DNA of 64,000 nt from contig JAWKKE010000001.1 of assembly GCA_041393415.1 (NCBI GenBank), positions 496,001-560,000 on the forward strand, read 5' to 3'. How positions within the stretch are numbered: position 1 is the first letter of the stretch; the number at the start of each line of letters is the position of its first letter. Both the position numbers and the translations under genes were made by a program. Below, in pieces: positions 1 through 7,063 of this stretch. The notes beneath the pieces are model-generated. The model had not been told where the DNA came from. It made no database searches and was given only the letters and a program-made list of their open reading frames with translations. The DNA comes from Thermoleophilia bacterium. Its GTDB lineage: Bacteria; Actinomycetota; Thermoleophilia; UBA2241.

Positions 1-653
1 GGCAGCACGTCGTCCAGGCCCAGCCTTCGCAGCCGGTGACGCTGCGCAGCCTTCTCTATGTAGACGAGCGGGTCGGCGGCGGCCAAGCGCCAGAGGTCCA
101 TCGCCGCATGAGCCGAATCGCACTCGGTGACGAAGGCGTCCGTGCCGACCAGTCTCTCCGCCAACGCTCCAGCGAAAAGCGTGTCTTCGAGGCAGAAGCG
201 GTTCTTCCAGCCGGAGCAGAGGATGACCACGTTCTTACGCTGCCGAGCAAGCCACGCCGCAAGAGCCGAGATGTTGATGAAGGCGCCGATGGCGACGCCG
301 CTGGCGCCCTCCGCGATCTTGAGCGCCTTGGTGCCGTTGGTCGTGCAATACACGAGCGTCCTGCCGCCGACGGCCTCTCGCGTGAAGCTGAAGGCGGAGT
401 TGCCGAAGTCGGCGAAGTCGACCTGCACACCATCCTTCTCGGAGGCGACCAGGTACCCTCGTGCCTTAAGTCGCCTGGCCTCTTCGTGCGTCGGCACCGG
501 GATGATGGCCTCCACGCCGTTCGCGACAGCCGTGCAGATGGTGGTCGTGGCACGCAGGATGTCTACCAGCACGACGACGAAGTCGTCCCTTGTCGACACG
601 TCCGGGAACAGCCCCGGAGAGAAGCAGACCTCGACAGACCTCGCCTCTTGCAC
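1..653 (-). CDS. comB: 2-phosphosulfolactate phosphatase (ComB family), 3' end outside the window
   Basis: The frame is open from a GTG at 653 to the left edge, giving 217 residues. GAGGAGG lies about 8 nt before that GTG. Near the N-terminus is DILRATTTICTAVANG, followed by the motifs CTTNGTKAL and CSGWKNRFCLED. These match the ComB family, Mg-dependent phosphatases that remove phosphate from 2-phosphosulfolactate in coenzyme M or sulfolactate synthesis. Family members are about 230-250 residues, so only a short C-terminal piece is missing. ComB-like proteins are widespread in bacteria that make no coenzyme M, so the substrate is not certain. No comA or comC neighbour is visible on this side. 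The gene is divergent from the response regulator at 784. Confidence 0.8.
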   Translation of the reverse strand, partial: MQEARSVEVCFSPGLFPDVSTRDDFVVVLVDILRATTTICTAVANGVEAIIPVPTHEEARRLKARGYLVASEKDGVQVDFADFGNSAFSFTREAVGGRTLVYCTTNGTKALKIAEGASGVAIGAFINISALAAWLARQRKNVVILCSGWKNRFCLEDTLFAGALAERLVGTDAFVTECDSAHAAMDLWRLAAADPLVYIEKAAQRHRLRRLGLDDVL

Positions 654-783
654 TCGGCCATCCTCCTCGGTGATGAGACATGCTCGCGCCACTCGCCCTG
701 CGCCTAGCCGCACAGTGTACATCCACACTCACCGACACCGGCGGTGATTGTCCCCTCCGCAACCCCATGCTAGCCTCGAAACC

Positions 784-1482
784 ATGGTCCACAGCATCCT
801 TGTCGTAGAAGACGAACGAAAGATCCGCGATCTCGTGCGCGGCTACCTCGAACGCGCCGGCGCCTCCGTGTATTCGACGGCCTCCGGCGCGGAGGCAATC
901 GAGATCGCCCACAGCACGGCACTCGACCTCGTCGTGCTCGATCTCGGGTTGCCGGACATCCCCGGCAGCGAAGTCCTGCGTGAGATCCGCACACACTCAG
1001 ACGTGCCGGTCCTGGTGCTCACGTCGCGCGCCACCGAGGAGGACCGCATCCGCGGCCTCGAGCTCGGCGCGGACGACTATGTCACCAAACCGTTCAGCCC
1101 GCGCGAGCTCGTACTGCGCACGCAGGCGATCCTCCGCCGCGGTCGAAGCGAGCAGGGCGGCCCGCAGCGGATGTCGTTCGGCGACGGTGAGCTGGTCATC
1201 GACGAGGGGGCGCGCGAGGTGTTCGTCCGCGGCAAGGTTACCGACCTCACGGCGACGGAGTGGGGCGTGCTCACCACGCTCGCCGCTTCTCCCGGCCGCG
1301 TCTACACGCGCTTCGAGCTCATCAACCGCGTGCGCGGCTATGAGTTCGACGGCTACGAGCGCACCGTCGACTCTCACATCAAGAACCTGCGCCGCAAGCT
1401 GGAACGCGATCCGCGCACTCCATCGATCATCGGCACAGTAATCGGCGGCGGCTACCGACTGGGTATCAAGCGCGATGTCTAG
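784..1482 (+). CDS. OmpR/PhoB-family response regulator
   Basis: A 232-residue protein with an N-terminal receiver domain. It has an acidic EDE cluster near the start, the phospho-acceptor Asp in LVVLDLGLPD, the switch Thr/Ser in VLTSRA and the conserved Lys in YVTKPFSP. The C-terminal half is a winged-helix DNA-binding domain ending with the typical VDSHIKNLRRKL and GGGYRLG. I prefer the ATG at 784 over the TTG at 748 because the receiver fold begins immediately after it. Its last codons overlap the start of the histidine kinase at 1475, so the two are translationally coupled. Four direct repeats with an 11-bp period at 2849-2889, just past the kinase, are a likely binding site. Confidence 0.95.
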   Translation: MVHSILVVEDERKIRDLVRGYLERAGASVYSTASGAEAIEIAHSTALDLVVLDLGLPDIPGSEVLREIRTHSDVPVLVLTSRATEEDRIRGLELGADDYVTKPFSPRELVLRTQAILRRGRSEQGGPQRMSFGDGELVIDEGAREVFVRGKVTDLTATEWGVLTTLAASPGRVYTRFELINRVRGYEFDGYERTVDSHIKNLRRKLERDPRTPSIIGTVIGGGYRLGIKRDV

Positions 1483-2812
1483 CAGACTCACCGCCGCCTT
1501 CGTGGCCGTCGCACTCATGGCCGTGGCCGTGCTCGGAGGACTGATCTGGGCGACGACGCAGAGCGAGGTGGCCAGACTCGCCGATGCACGAGAAGCCGCG
1601 ACGACCCAGGACGTCGTGGCAACGCTCGCCGACGCCTATGCGGAGGCGAGCTCCTGGCAGCCCACCGATACGCGCGCGGCCCACGTACTCGCCGCTAGCG
1701 CGGGCGCCACCCTCGTCGTGCTCGACGAAAATGGGGAGGCGGTGCCCTTTGGACGCGGAATGGGCGCGACCGGAGGCGGTTCGATGATGTCGGGAAGGAT
1801 CACGGAGGCTGACCTAGGACCGGCCCAGGAGACACCGGTGATCGTCGACGGCCGTCAAGTCGGCACAGCGGTGCTGCGCTTTCCTCTGGGCGCATCGGCG
1901 GCCGAGGAGCAGATCCGCAGCGCGCTCGGAAGCACAGTCCTCTGGGGAGGTCTCCTGGCCGCCGGCTTGGCTGCGGTCGCTGGTCTGTTGGTGGCACGCC
2001 GCATCGCTCGCCCCCTGCATCGCCTAACCGACGCGGCCGGGGCGCTCGCGGCGGGCGACCGCTCGGCTCGCGCCGGCAGCAACGAACCGGCCGAGCTGGG
2101 CAAGCTTGCCTCGGCCTTCGATCGCATGGCGGCGACCATCGAGACCGAGGATAAGCTGCGGCGCGCCTTCGCCGCCGATGTCGCACACGAACTGCGCACG
2201 CCACTCACGATCGTGCAGGGCGAGCTGGAGACGCTGGTCGACGGCATCGAGCCGCCGACACCCGAGCGCCTGGCCTCACTACACGAAGAAACGCTCCGCT
2301 TGGCGCGGATCGTCGCCGACGTCGAGACGCTGGCCGCCGCCGAAGCGGCGCAGTTCCGCCTGGAACACGAGCCCCTTGACCTCGCCGACGTAGCTCAAGA
2401 GGCGATAGCGGCGCTGCGCGGAGCGGCGGACACGGGCGGCATACGCCTTCTCGCACACCTTCAATCCGCCGCAGTGGTGGGCGATCGCGCGCGTCTCGGA
2501 CAGATCGCGCGCAATCTCATCGGCAACGCGGTCAAGTTCACACCGGCCGCCGGGCAGATCGATGTCACGGTGAAGCGCCAAGGCGGCGACGCGCTGCTGA
2601 TCGTCGAGGATACGGGACCCGGCTTCTCCGACGACGAAGCGCCATATCTGTTCGAACGATTCTGGCGCGGCCGCTCGGCCGAGGGCGCCGACGGCAGCGG
2701 TGTCGGCCTCGCCGTCGTTGCGGAGCTCGCCCGCGCCCACGGCGGCAGCGTGCAGGCGACCTCCCGTCCGGAGGGCGGGGCGCGCTTCACCGTCTCATTG
2801 CCGCGCTCCTGA
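1475..2812 (+). CDS. Membrane sensor histidine kinase (HAMP, HisKA, HATPase_c)
   Basis: A 445-residue partner of the response regulator, overlapping it by 8 nt. It has an N-terminal transmembrane helix (about residues 5-27), an extracytoplasmic segment of about 120 residues, and a second helix (about 153-175). A HAMP linker follows, with the H-box DVAHELRTPLTIVQGE, the N-box NAVKFTP, the G1 box DTGPGF and the G2 box DGSGVGLAVV. All catalytic motifs are intact. The sensory segment resembles no family I can name and includes a Gly/Met-rich stretch (GGSMMSG). The signal is unknown. The small Met/Gly/His-tailed exported protein downstream hints at metal or envelope stress, which is inference. Confidence 0.95.
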   Translation: MSSRLTAAFVAVALMAVAVLGGLIWATTQSEVARLADAREAATTQDVVATLADAYAEASSWQPTDTRAAHVLAASAGATLVVLDENGEAVPFGRGMGATGGGSMMSGRITEADLGPAQETPVIVDGRQVGTAVLRFPLGASAAEEQIRSALGSTVLWGGLLAAGLAAVAGLLVARRIARPLHRLTDAAGALAAGDRSARAGSNEPAELGKLASAFDRMAATIETEDKLRRAFAADVAHELRTPLTIVQGELETLVDGIEPPTPERLASLHEETLRLARIVADVETLAAAEAAQFRLEHEPLDLADVAQEAIAALRGAADTGGIRLLAHLQSAAVVGDRARLGQIARNLIGNAVKFTPAAGQIDVTVKRQGGDALLIVEDTGPGFSDDEAPYLFERFWRGRSAEGADGSGVGLAVVAELARAHGGSVQATSRPEGGARFTVSLPRS

Positions 2813-2848
2813 AGCGTATCTCTCGCGTGCTTTCGCGGCGTTTTCGCG

Positions 2849-2904
2849 TCTCCACATCATCTCCACACAGGCTCCAACGCTGCTCCACTTGGGCGCGGTA
2901 CAAC
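2849..2904 (+). promoter_or_regulatory. Four direct repeats with 11-bp period plus -10 box (response-regulator site)
   Basis: TCTCCACA begins at 2849 and 2860, GCTCCAAC at 2871 and GCTCCACT at 2882, all sharing CTCCA with an exact 11-bp period. A -10-like TACAAC lies at 2899-2904, so the last two repeats cover the -35 position. Tandem direct repeats spaced by one helical turn are the usual site for OmpR/PhoB-family activators, and a member of that family is encoded just upstream. The likely target is the gene at 2945. Confidence 0.65.
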
Positions 2905-2944
2905 CTACTCACGGTCTACATCGCACCCGAAAGGAGACAAGACC

Positions 2945-3379
2945 ATGACGCAGACAAGCGCTCTTCCCCGAAAGACCAAGTTCGCCGTATTCCTGGGCGC
3001 AGTCTTCGCCGCACTCGTGGCGTTGACGTTCGTGGCCACCGGTGCCAACGCCGCCGCAGGCCAGGCCTCGACCGCCGCAACCGGTGTCAACTGCGGCGTC
3101 ACCGACAACCCAGAGGCGATCGCCGAGCTGCAGGCGCTGCGCGCCGACTTCTTCGAAGCGCGTCAGGCGTGGTTCGACCAGTACGGCACAGACCGCTGGA
3201 GCGACGAGGCGCAGGCGGCCCTTCAGGAACTGCGCGACGACCACGAGGCTAAGGTGCAGGCTGTCCTCGACGAGTACGGCATTGACGCCACGGCCGGCTC
3301 CCAATCCCGTAGCGGCTACAGCCACGGCACTGGCGGCGGTATGGGCGGCATGGGTGCCGGCCCCCACGCCACGACCTGA
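2945..3379 (+). CDS. Small exported helical protein with Gly/Met/His tail
   Basis: A 144-residue protein preceded by a strong ribosome site (GAAAGGAGA, 8 nt spacing). A positively charged N-terminus and hydrophobic stretch (about residues 15-36, ending GANAAAG) look like a signal peptide or anchor. The mature part is charged, Ala/Glu-rich and probably helical, with one Cys in VNCGVTD. It ends in SHGTGGGMGGMGAGPHATT, a tail that could bind metal. Its size and helical character recall CpxP/Spy-type envelope stress proteins, but I see no LTxxQ motif and do not assign it there. Its position and the 11-bp repeats suggest control by the adjacent two-component system. Confidence 0.75.
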   Translation: MTQTSALPRKTKFAVFLGAVFAALVALTFVATGANAAAGQASTAATGVNCGVTDNPEAIAELQALRADFFEARQAWFDQYGTDRWSDEAQAALQELRDDHEAKVQAVLDEYGIDATAGSQSRSGYSHGTGGGMGGMGAGPHATT

Positions 3380-3421
3380 GTCGCTTTCGCATTCGGCCAC
3401 GGCCGGCTCCACTTCACGCCA

Positions 3422-3453
3422 CGGGGCGGATTGTCGTAAGGCAATCCGCCCCG
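3422..3453. terminator. Hairpin between convergent genes
   Basis: Perfect 12-bp inverted repeat (CGGGGCGGATTG and its complement) with an 8-nt loop, between the convergent genes ending at 3379 and 3474. There is no clear T tract on either side, so it may be a weak bidirectional terminator. Confidence 0.6.
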
Positions 3454-3473
3454 CGCCTCGAGCGTCTGCCGCC

Positions 3474-4097
3474 TCACAGGTGGAACGCCGACTGGACACC
3501 CGCGATGAGCATCTGCATACCGATCGCGGCGAGGATCAGGCCCATCATGCGCGTGATCATGCCGAGCACACCCGCGCCGATGAAGGTGACCAGGCGTTCG
3601 CCGGCAACAAAGAGTACGTACGTGATGACGCAGAGCACGGTGAAGGCGCAGACAGTGATCAGCATGTTAGACACGCCGCCTCGCGCCGCGAAATTGAGCG
3701 CCGTGGCAATGGTGCCCGGACCTGCCAGGATCGGCATGGCCAGAGGAGAAACGGCCACACCGAGCGCCGCCTCGCGGCGCTTCATGCCGTCCTTCTCGCT
3801 GAGATGGTGCACGCTCGAGAGATTGCCTTGCAGCATGTGGATGCCGATCAGCACCACAACTACGCCGCCGGCCAGCTGAAGCGCCGGCAGAGAGACGCCG
3901 AGCACGGAGAAGACGGCGCGGCCAATCAGCATGAAGGCGACCACGACGACGAAGGCGATGAGAACCGCACGCAGGGCCACCGACTTGGCCGTCGGTCGAT
4001 CGTCATCGACGGTGAGTGAGAGAAAGATCGGCGTGTTGGCCAGGGGGTTCATGATCGCAAAGAACCCCAGGAAGACCGTCAACGCGTGAAGCAGCAT
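3474..4097 (-). CDS. MarC-family integral membrane protein
   Basis: A 207-residue polytopic membrane protein with about six hydrophobic helices. It carries the family's N-terminal signature FFAIMNPLANTPIFL and the central PLAMPILAGPGTI. MarC/UPF0056 proteins are inner-membrane proteins of unresolved function; despite the name, E. coli MarC does not cause multidrug resistance. The ATG at 4097 follows a G-rich stretch and places the first helix right at the N-terminus. An upstream in-frame ATG at 4130 would add a charged, non-homologous extension. It is convergent with the exported-protein gene and divergent from the six-cysteine protein. Confidence 0.9.
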   Translation of the reverse strand: MLLHALTVFLGFFAIMNPLANTPIFLSLTVDDDRPTAKSVALRAVLIAFVVVVAFMLIGRAVFSVLGVSLPALQLAGGVVVVLIGIHMLQGNLSSVHHLSEKDGMKRREAALGVAVSPLAMPILAGPGTIATALNFAARGGVSNMLITVCAFTVLCVITYVLFVAGERLVTFIGAGVLGMITRMMGLILAAIGMQMLIAGVQSAFHL

Positions 4098-4240
4098 GAC
4101 TGCCCCCCGTTCGAGCGCACACCGAATCATCAGTATATGCCCCCGCAGCGACGGATCGGAGATGGTCCGGTTCGCCGCAGCGACCAGCCGGGCCGCACAG
4201 GAAGGCTGGTCTCATCCCGGGTCTCATCCCGAGACTCCCT

Positions 4241-4269
4241 TTGACATCCGCTCACGGCCACCGTACGTT
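4241..4269 (+). promoter_or_regulatory. Sigma-70-type promoter for the gene at 4370
   Basis: TTGACA at 4241-4246, a 17-bp spacer and TACGTT at 4264-4269 form a good housekeeping promoter. It would give a 5' leader of about 95 nt. Just upstream, the 11-mer GTCTCATCCCG is repeated at 4209 and 4221. Confidence 0.55.
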
Positions 4270-4369
4270 GACTTCAACGTTCCTGCCGCCGCCACGCTGG
4301 GTGCCGCACAGCTCCCAGGCGGGGTAGCCGCAAGTCGCTCGGCTCGCGTGGACGACAAAGGAGATCAGC

Positions 4370-4693
4370 ATGGCGGTCTGTTGGGTGAAAGCCGGAGCAT
4401 GCGGCCAGGAGACGGCCGTCGAGGTGAGCAAGATCGGACCCGCAACCGTGGCGGTATCGTTCACGACCACCTGCGAGCACGTCATGGCGCTCGGCGAAGA
4501 ACTCACCCAGCTCGACGTGGGCAGCGAGATGACGCTGCCGCTCAACGAGACCAAGACGTACGTTGCGGCCGCCCGCCACATGTGCCGTCCGAGCTGCGTC
4601 GTCCCTGCCGGCGTGCTCAAGGCAATGGAGGCCACGGCCGGCATCTACCTCCCCGAGAACTGTGCCATCGAGTTCGTAGAAGGAGCCATCTAG
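4370..4693 (+). CDS. Small six-cysteine protein of unknown function
   Basis: A 107-residue cytosolic protein with a near-ideal ribosome site (AAAGGAGATCAGC before the ATG) and its own promoter-like sequence. It has six cysteines: VCWVKAGACG near the N-terminus, TTTCEH, MCRPSC, and one near the C-terminus in PENCAIEF. There is no signal peptide or membrane helix. The pattern suggests a metal or Fe-S site, or redox chemistry, but it matches no classical ferredoxin or rubredoxin motif. I recognise it only as a conserved-hypothetical type of protein. It is followed after 111 nt by the ClC gene on the same strand, and a functional link is not evident. Confidence 0.75.
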   Translation: MAVCWVKAGACGQETAVEVSKIGPATVAVSFTTTCEHVMALGEELTQLDVGSEMTLPLNETKTYVAAARHMCRPSCVVPAGVLKAMEATAGIYLPENCAIEFVEGAI

Positions 4694-4804
4694 CGCCATG
4701 CGCCGAGCGGCCACGTCGCGCCGCCAACTGTCCCACCGCCACACCTGGTGATACGCTGAGGGAGTCCTCGTACTACCCGGACCGCGAGGGGTGTAGCACA
4801 CAGC

Positions 4805-6862
4805 ATGCCGCAGAGGTCACTGAGCAGGTTCATCCGCGCCGTCAGCGCGCACCTTCTCACGGCCTCGTACATGCGCAAATGGCTCGCTCTCGGCGTGCTC
4901 ATCGGGGCAGTCGGAGGGCTGGGCGCGGTCGTCTTCGTCCACGCGCTCGACCTCGCGACCACCGTCATCCTCGGCTTCGTCGGCGGCTTCACTCCCCCGT
5001 CACCATTGTACGAGGGCGGCGTACTCGAGATCAGCACGTTCCTGCGTCCCTGGGCGATCCCCTTGGTGGTTGCGGCGGGCGGCCTGGTCTCCGGCCTGAT
5101 CGTGTACCGCTTCGCTCCCGAAGCCTCCGGGCACGGCACCGACGCGGCCATCGCCGCCGTTCATCAGAATCCCAAGGGCATTCGCCCAAAGACGTCGCTC
5201 GTCAAGATCATCGCCTCAGCGATCACCATCGGCTCCGGAGGCTCAGGCGGACGCGAGGGCCCGACGGCGCAGATCAGTGCGGGACTTGCCTCATACGTCT
5301 CCAGGATCTTCAACCTGAGCCAAGACGACGCGCGTATCGCCGTAACCATCGGCATGGGCGCCGGCATTGGAGCGATCTTCCGCACTCCGCTAGGCGGCGC
5401 CGTGGTCGGCGCCGAGATCCTGTACCGCCGCGACTTCGAGACGGCAGCGATCGTCCCCGGCTTGGCGGCCTCGATCGTCGGATTCGTGGTCTTCGGAACG
5501 ATTGAGGGCTTCAACCCCATCTTCGGCTCCTATACAGGGTTGGTCTTCGACCAACCCATCCAGCTCATCTACTACGCCCTGATCGGCGTCGTCGCCGCGC
5601 TGGTCGGACTCCTGTACAACACGTCCTTCTGGGCCGTGCACGACTTCTTCAAGAAGAGCTCGCTGCCGGCATGGCTGCGACCGGCAATCGGCGGCTTCCT
5701 CGTCGGCTGCCTCGCCCTCATCTTCCCTCAGGTGCTCGGCACGGGCTACGGCTGGGTCCAGCTGATGATGCGCAGCGACATCCACGACTTCCCCCTCTGG
5801 CTGATCCTGCTGCTGCCGTTCGCCAAGATTCTGGCCACCAACCTCTCCATCGGCTCGGGGGGATCAGGCGGCATCTTCGGGCCGGGCATGGTGATCGGCG
5901 CCCTCGTGGGCGCCGCAATGTGGCGCCTGCTCGAGGGTATCGCCCCCGGCATGCCGCTCAGCCCGGCCCCGTTCATCATCGTGGGCATGATGGCGTGCTT
6001 CGGCAGCATCGGTCATATCCCCATCGCCACGATGTTGATGGTGGCCGAGATGACGGGCAATCTCTCTCTGCTCGCGCCCGCCATGGTGGCCGTCGGTGTG
6101 GCCACGCTCATCGTCGGCGACCGGCATATCTACCGCTCGCAGCTGGCCTCTCGTGAAGACGCACCGGCACACCGCTTCCGCTTCGGCCTGACTCCTGTGG
6201 GAGCAATGCCGATCACGTCGGTGATGAACCGGCCGGCCCTCGTAATCGCCGCGGACGAGCCGGCCGGGTCCGCGCTCGCTCAAGTCGCCGCTGCCGGCCT
6301 CTCCGGGGCGCCGGTCACGAACGCCGACGGCGCCTTCCTCGGCATCCTGTCCGCCGGCGCCGAGCCGACGAGCGACAGGCAAGTCGCCGCCGATCTTGCG
6401 AGCTCACAGGGGGCGGTGATCACCATCGACTCCACTCTCGACACCGCCATCGAACAGCTCGCGCTCAGCCGCGCGACCTGGGCCCCCGTCGTGGACACCA
6501 ACAGGCGGCTGCTGGGCACAACCACGTCCGGCAGCCTGCTGCGCCGCTACACACATCTCGTGCACACGAGCATGCGCCGCCTCGACGCACTCGCCGGGCG
6601 AGGTGTGCTCTTCGAGGGTCGCGTAGCGGCCGACTCCGAGGCGGTCGGCAAGACCGTCGCCGAAGTTGCCTGGCCGCCCGACACGCACGTCCTCAGCGTC
6701 CGTCGCGGCGACGACACCCTGTTCGCCACCGGAAAGACGACCGTCATGCGTGGCGACGAGCTCGTCGCCGTCACCCGTCCCGAGACCAGCGACGAGTTGG
6801 CGCGCCTGATTGGGCCACCGATCGACGCCGGAAGGGCTGAAGAAGACCAAGCGCTCGTATAA
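4805..6862 (+). CDS. ClC chloride channel/antiporter with CBS pair and TrkA-C domain
   Basis: A 685-residue protein. Residues about 20-450 form the ClC membrane core, with the selectivity-filter motifs GSGGSGGREGP (including the gating Glu) and GSGGSGGIFGP. A tandem CBS region follows (about 465-590, starting PITSVMNRPALVI). The end is a TrkA-C/RCK_C-like domain (about 600-680, EGRVAADSEAVGKTVAEV). CBS domains in this family bind adenine nucleotides, and TrkA-C is a ligand-binding domain more usual in K+ channels. The protein moves Cl- or another anion such as fluoride or nitrate, either as a channel or with H+. GAGGGGTG precedes the ATG. Confidence 0.93.
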   Translation: MPQRSLSRFIRAVSAHLLTASYMRKWLALGVLIGAVGGLGAVVFVHALDLATTVILGFVGGFTPPSPLYEGGVLEISTFLRPWAIPLVVAAGGLVSGLIVYRFAPEASGHGTDAAIAAVHQNPKGIRPKTSLVKIIASAITIGSGGSGGREGPTAQISAGLASYVSRIFNLSQDDARIAVTIGMGAGIGAIFRTPLGGAVVGAEILYRRDFETAAIVPGLAASIVGFVVFGTIEGFNPIFGSYTGLVFDQPIQLIYYALIGVVAALVGLLYNTSFWAVHDFFKKSSLPAWLRPAIGGFLVGCLALIFPQVLGTGYGWVQLMMRSDIHDFPLWLILLLPFAKILATNLSIGSGGSGGIFGPGMVIGALVGAAMWRLLEGIAPGMPLSPAPFIIVGMMACFGSIGHIPIATMLMVAEMTGNLSLLAPAMVAVGVATLIVGDRHIYRSQLASREDAPAHRFRFGLTPVGAMPITSVMNRPALVIAADEPAGSALAQVAAAGLSGAPVTNADGAFLGILSAGAEPTSDRQVAADLASSQGAVITIDSTLDTAIEQLALSRATWAPVVDTNRRLLGTTTSGSLLRRYTHLVHTSMRRLDALAGRGVLFEGRVAADSEAVGKTVAEVAWPPDTHVLSVRRGDDTLFATGKTTVMRGDELVAVTRPETSDELARLIGPPIDAGRAEEDQALV

Positions 6863-6981
6863 GGAAGCGCTTGCATGAGGGGCGAACCGTGGGGGAGCGC
6901 GGCACGGCTGCCGGTCGATCGGCGGAATGCCACTCGCTCAGGCCCCAGACAATAGTAGCGAGAAGCGCGAAGCAAGAAAGA

Positions 6982-7018
6982 AGAGGGGGGCTGAGAACGT
7001 CGTTCTCAGCCCCCCTCT
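6982..7018 (-). terminator. Intrinsic terminator downstream of the triple-RidA gene
   Basis: Perfect 17-bp inverted repeat (arms 6982-6998 and 7002-7018) with a 3-nt loop. On the minus strand it is followed by a T-rich stretch (TTCTTTCTTG). It lies 36 nt beyond the stop of the gene ending at 7054 and could also stop transcription from the ClC gene. Confidence 0.85.
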
Positions 7019-7021
7019 GAA

Positions 7022-7063
7022 TTCAGAATGCCTTACTTGGCGTTCAGAATGCCTTACTTGGCG
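7022..7063. repeat. Perfect 21-bp tandem duplication across the RidA stop codon
   Basis: The 21 bases at 7022-7042 are repeated exactly at 7043-7063. The unit contains the last codons and TAA stop of the minus-strand gene, so a second copy of its tail (Ala-Lys-stop) lies 21 nt downstream in the same frame. Confidence 0.95.

Noticed and set aside
36..747. Long plus-strand and minus-strand frames over the comB region
   Set aside because: They are Arg/Pro-rich shadows. The true frame is the minus-strand comB frame from 653, which has family motifs and a ribosome site but no stop inside the window.
2945..3379. Assignment of the exported protein to CpxP/Spy
   Set aside because: No LTxxQ motif is visible. 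Size and helical character alone are not enough.
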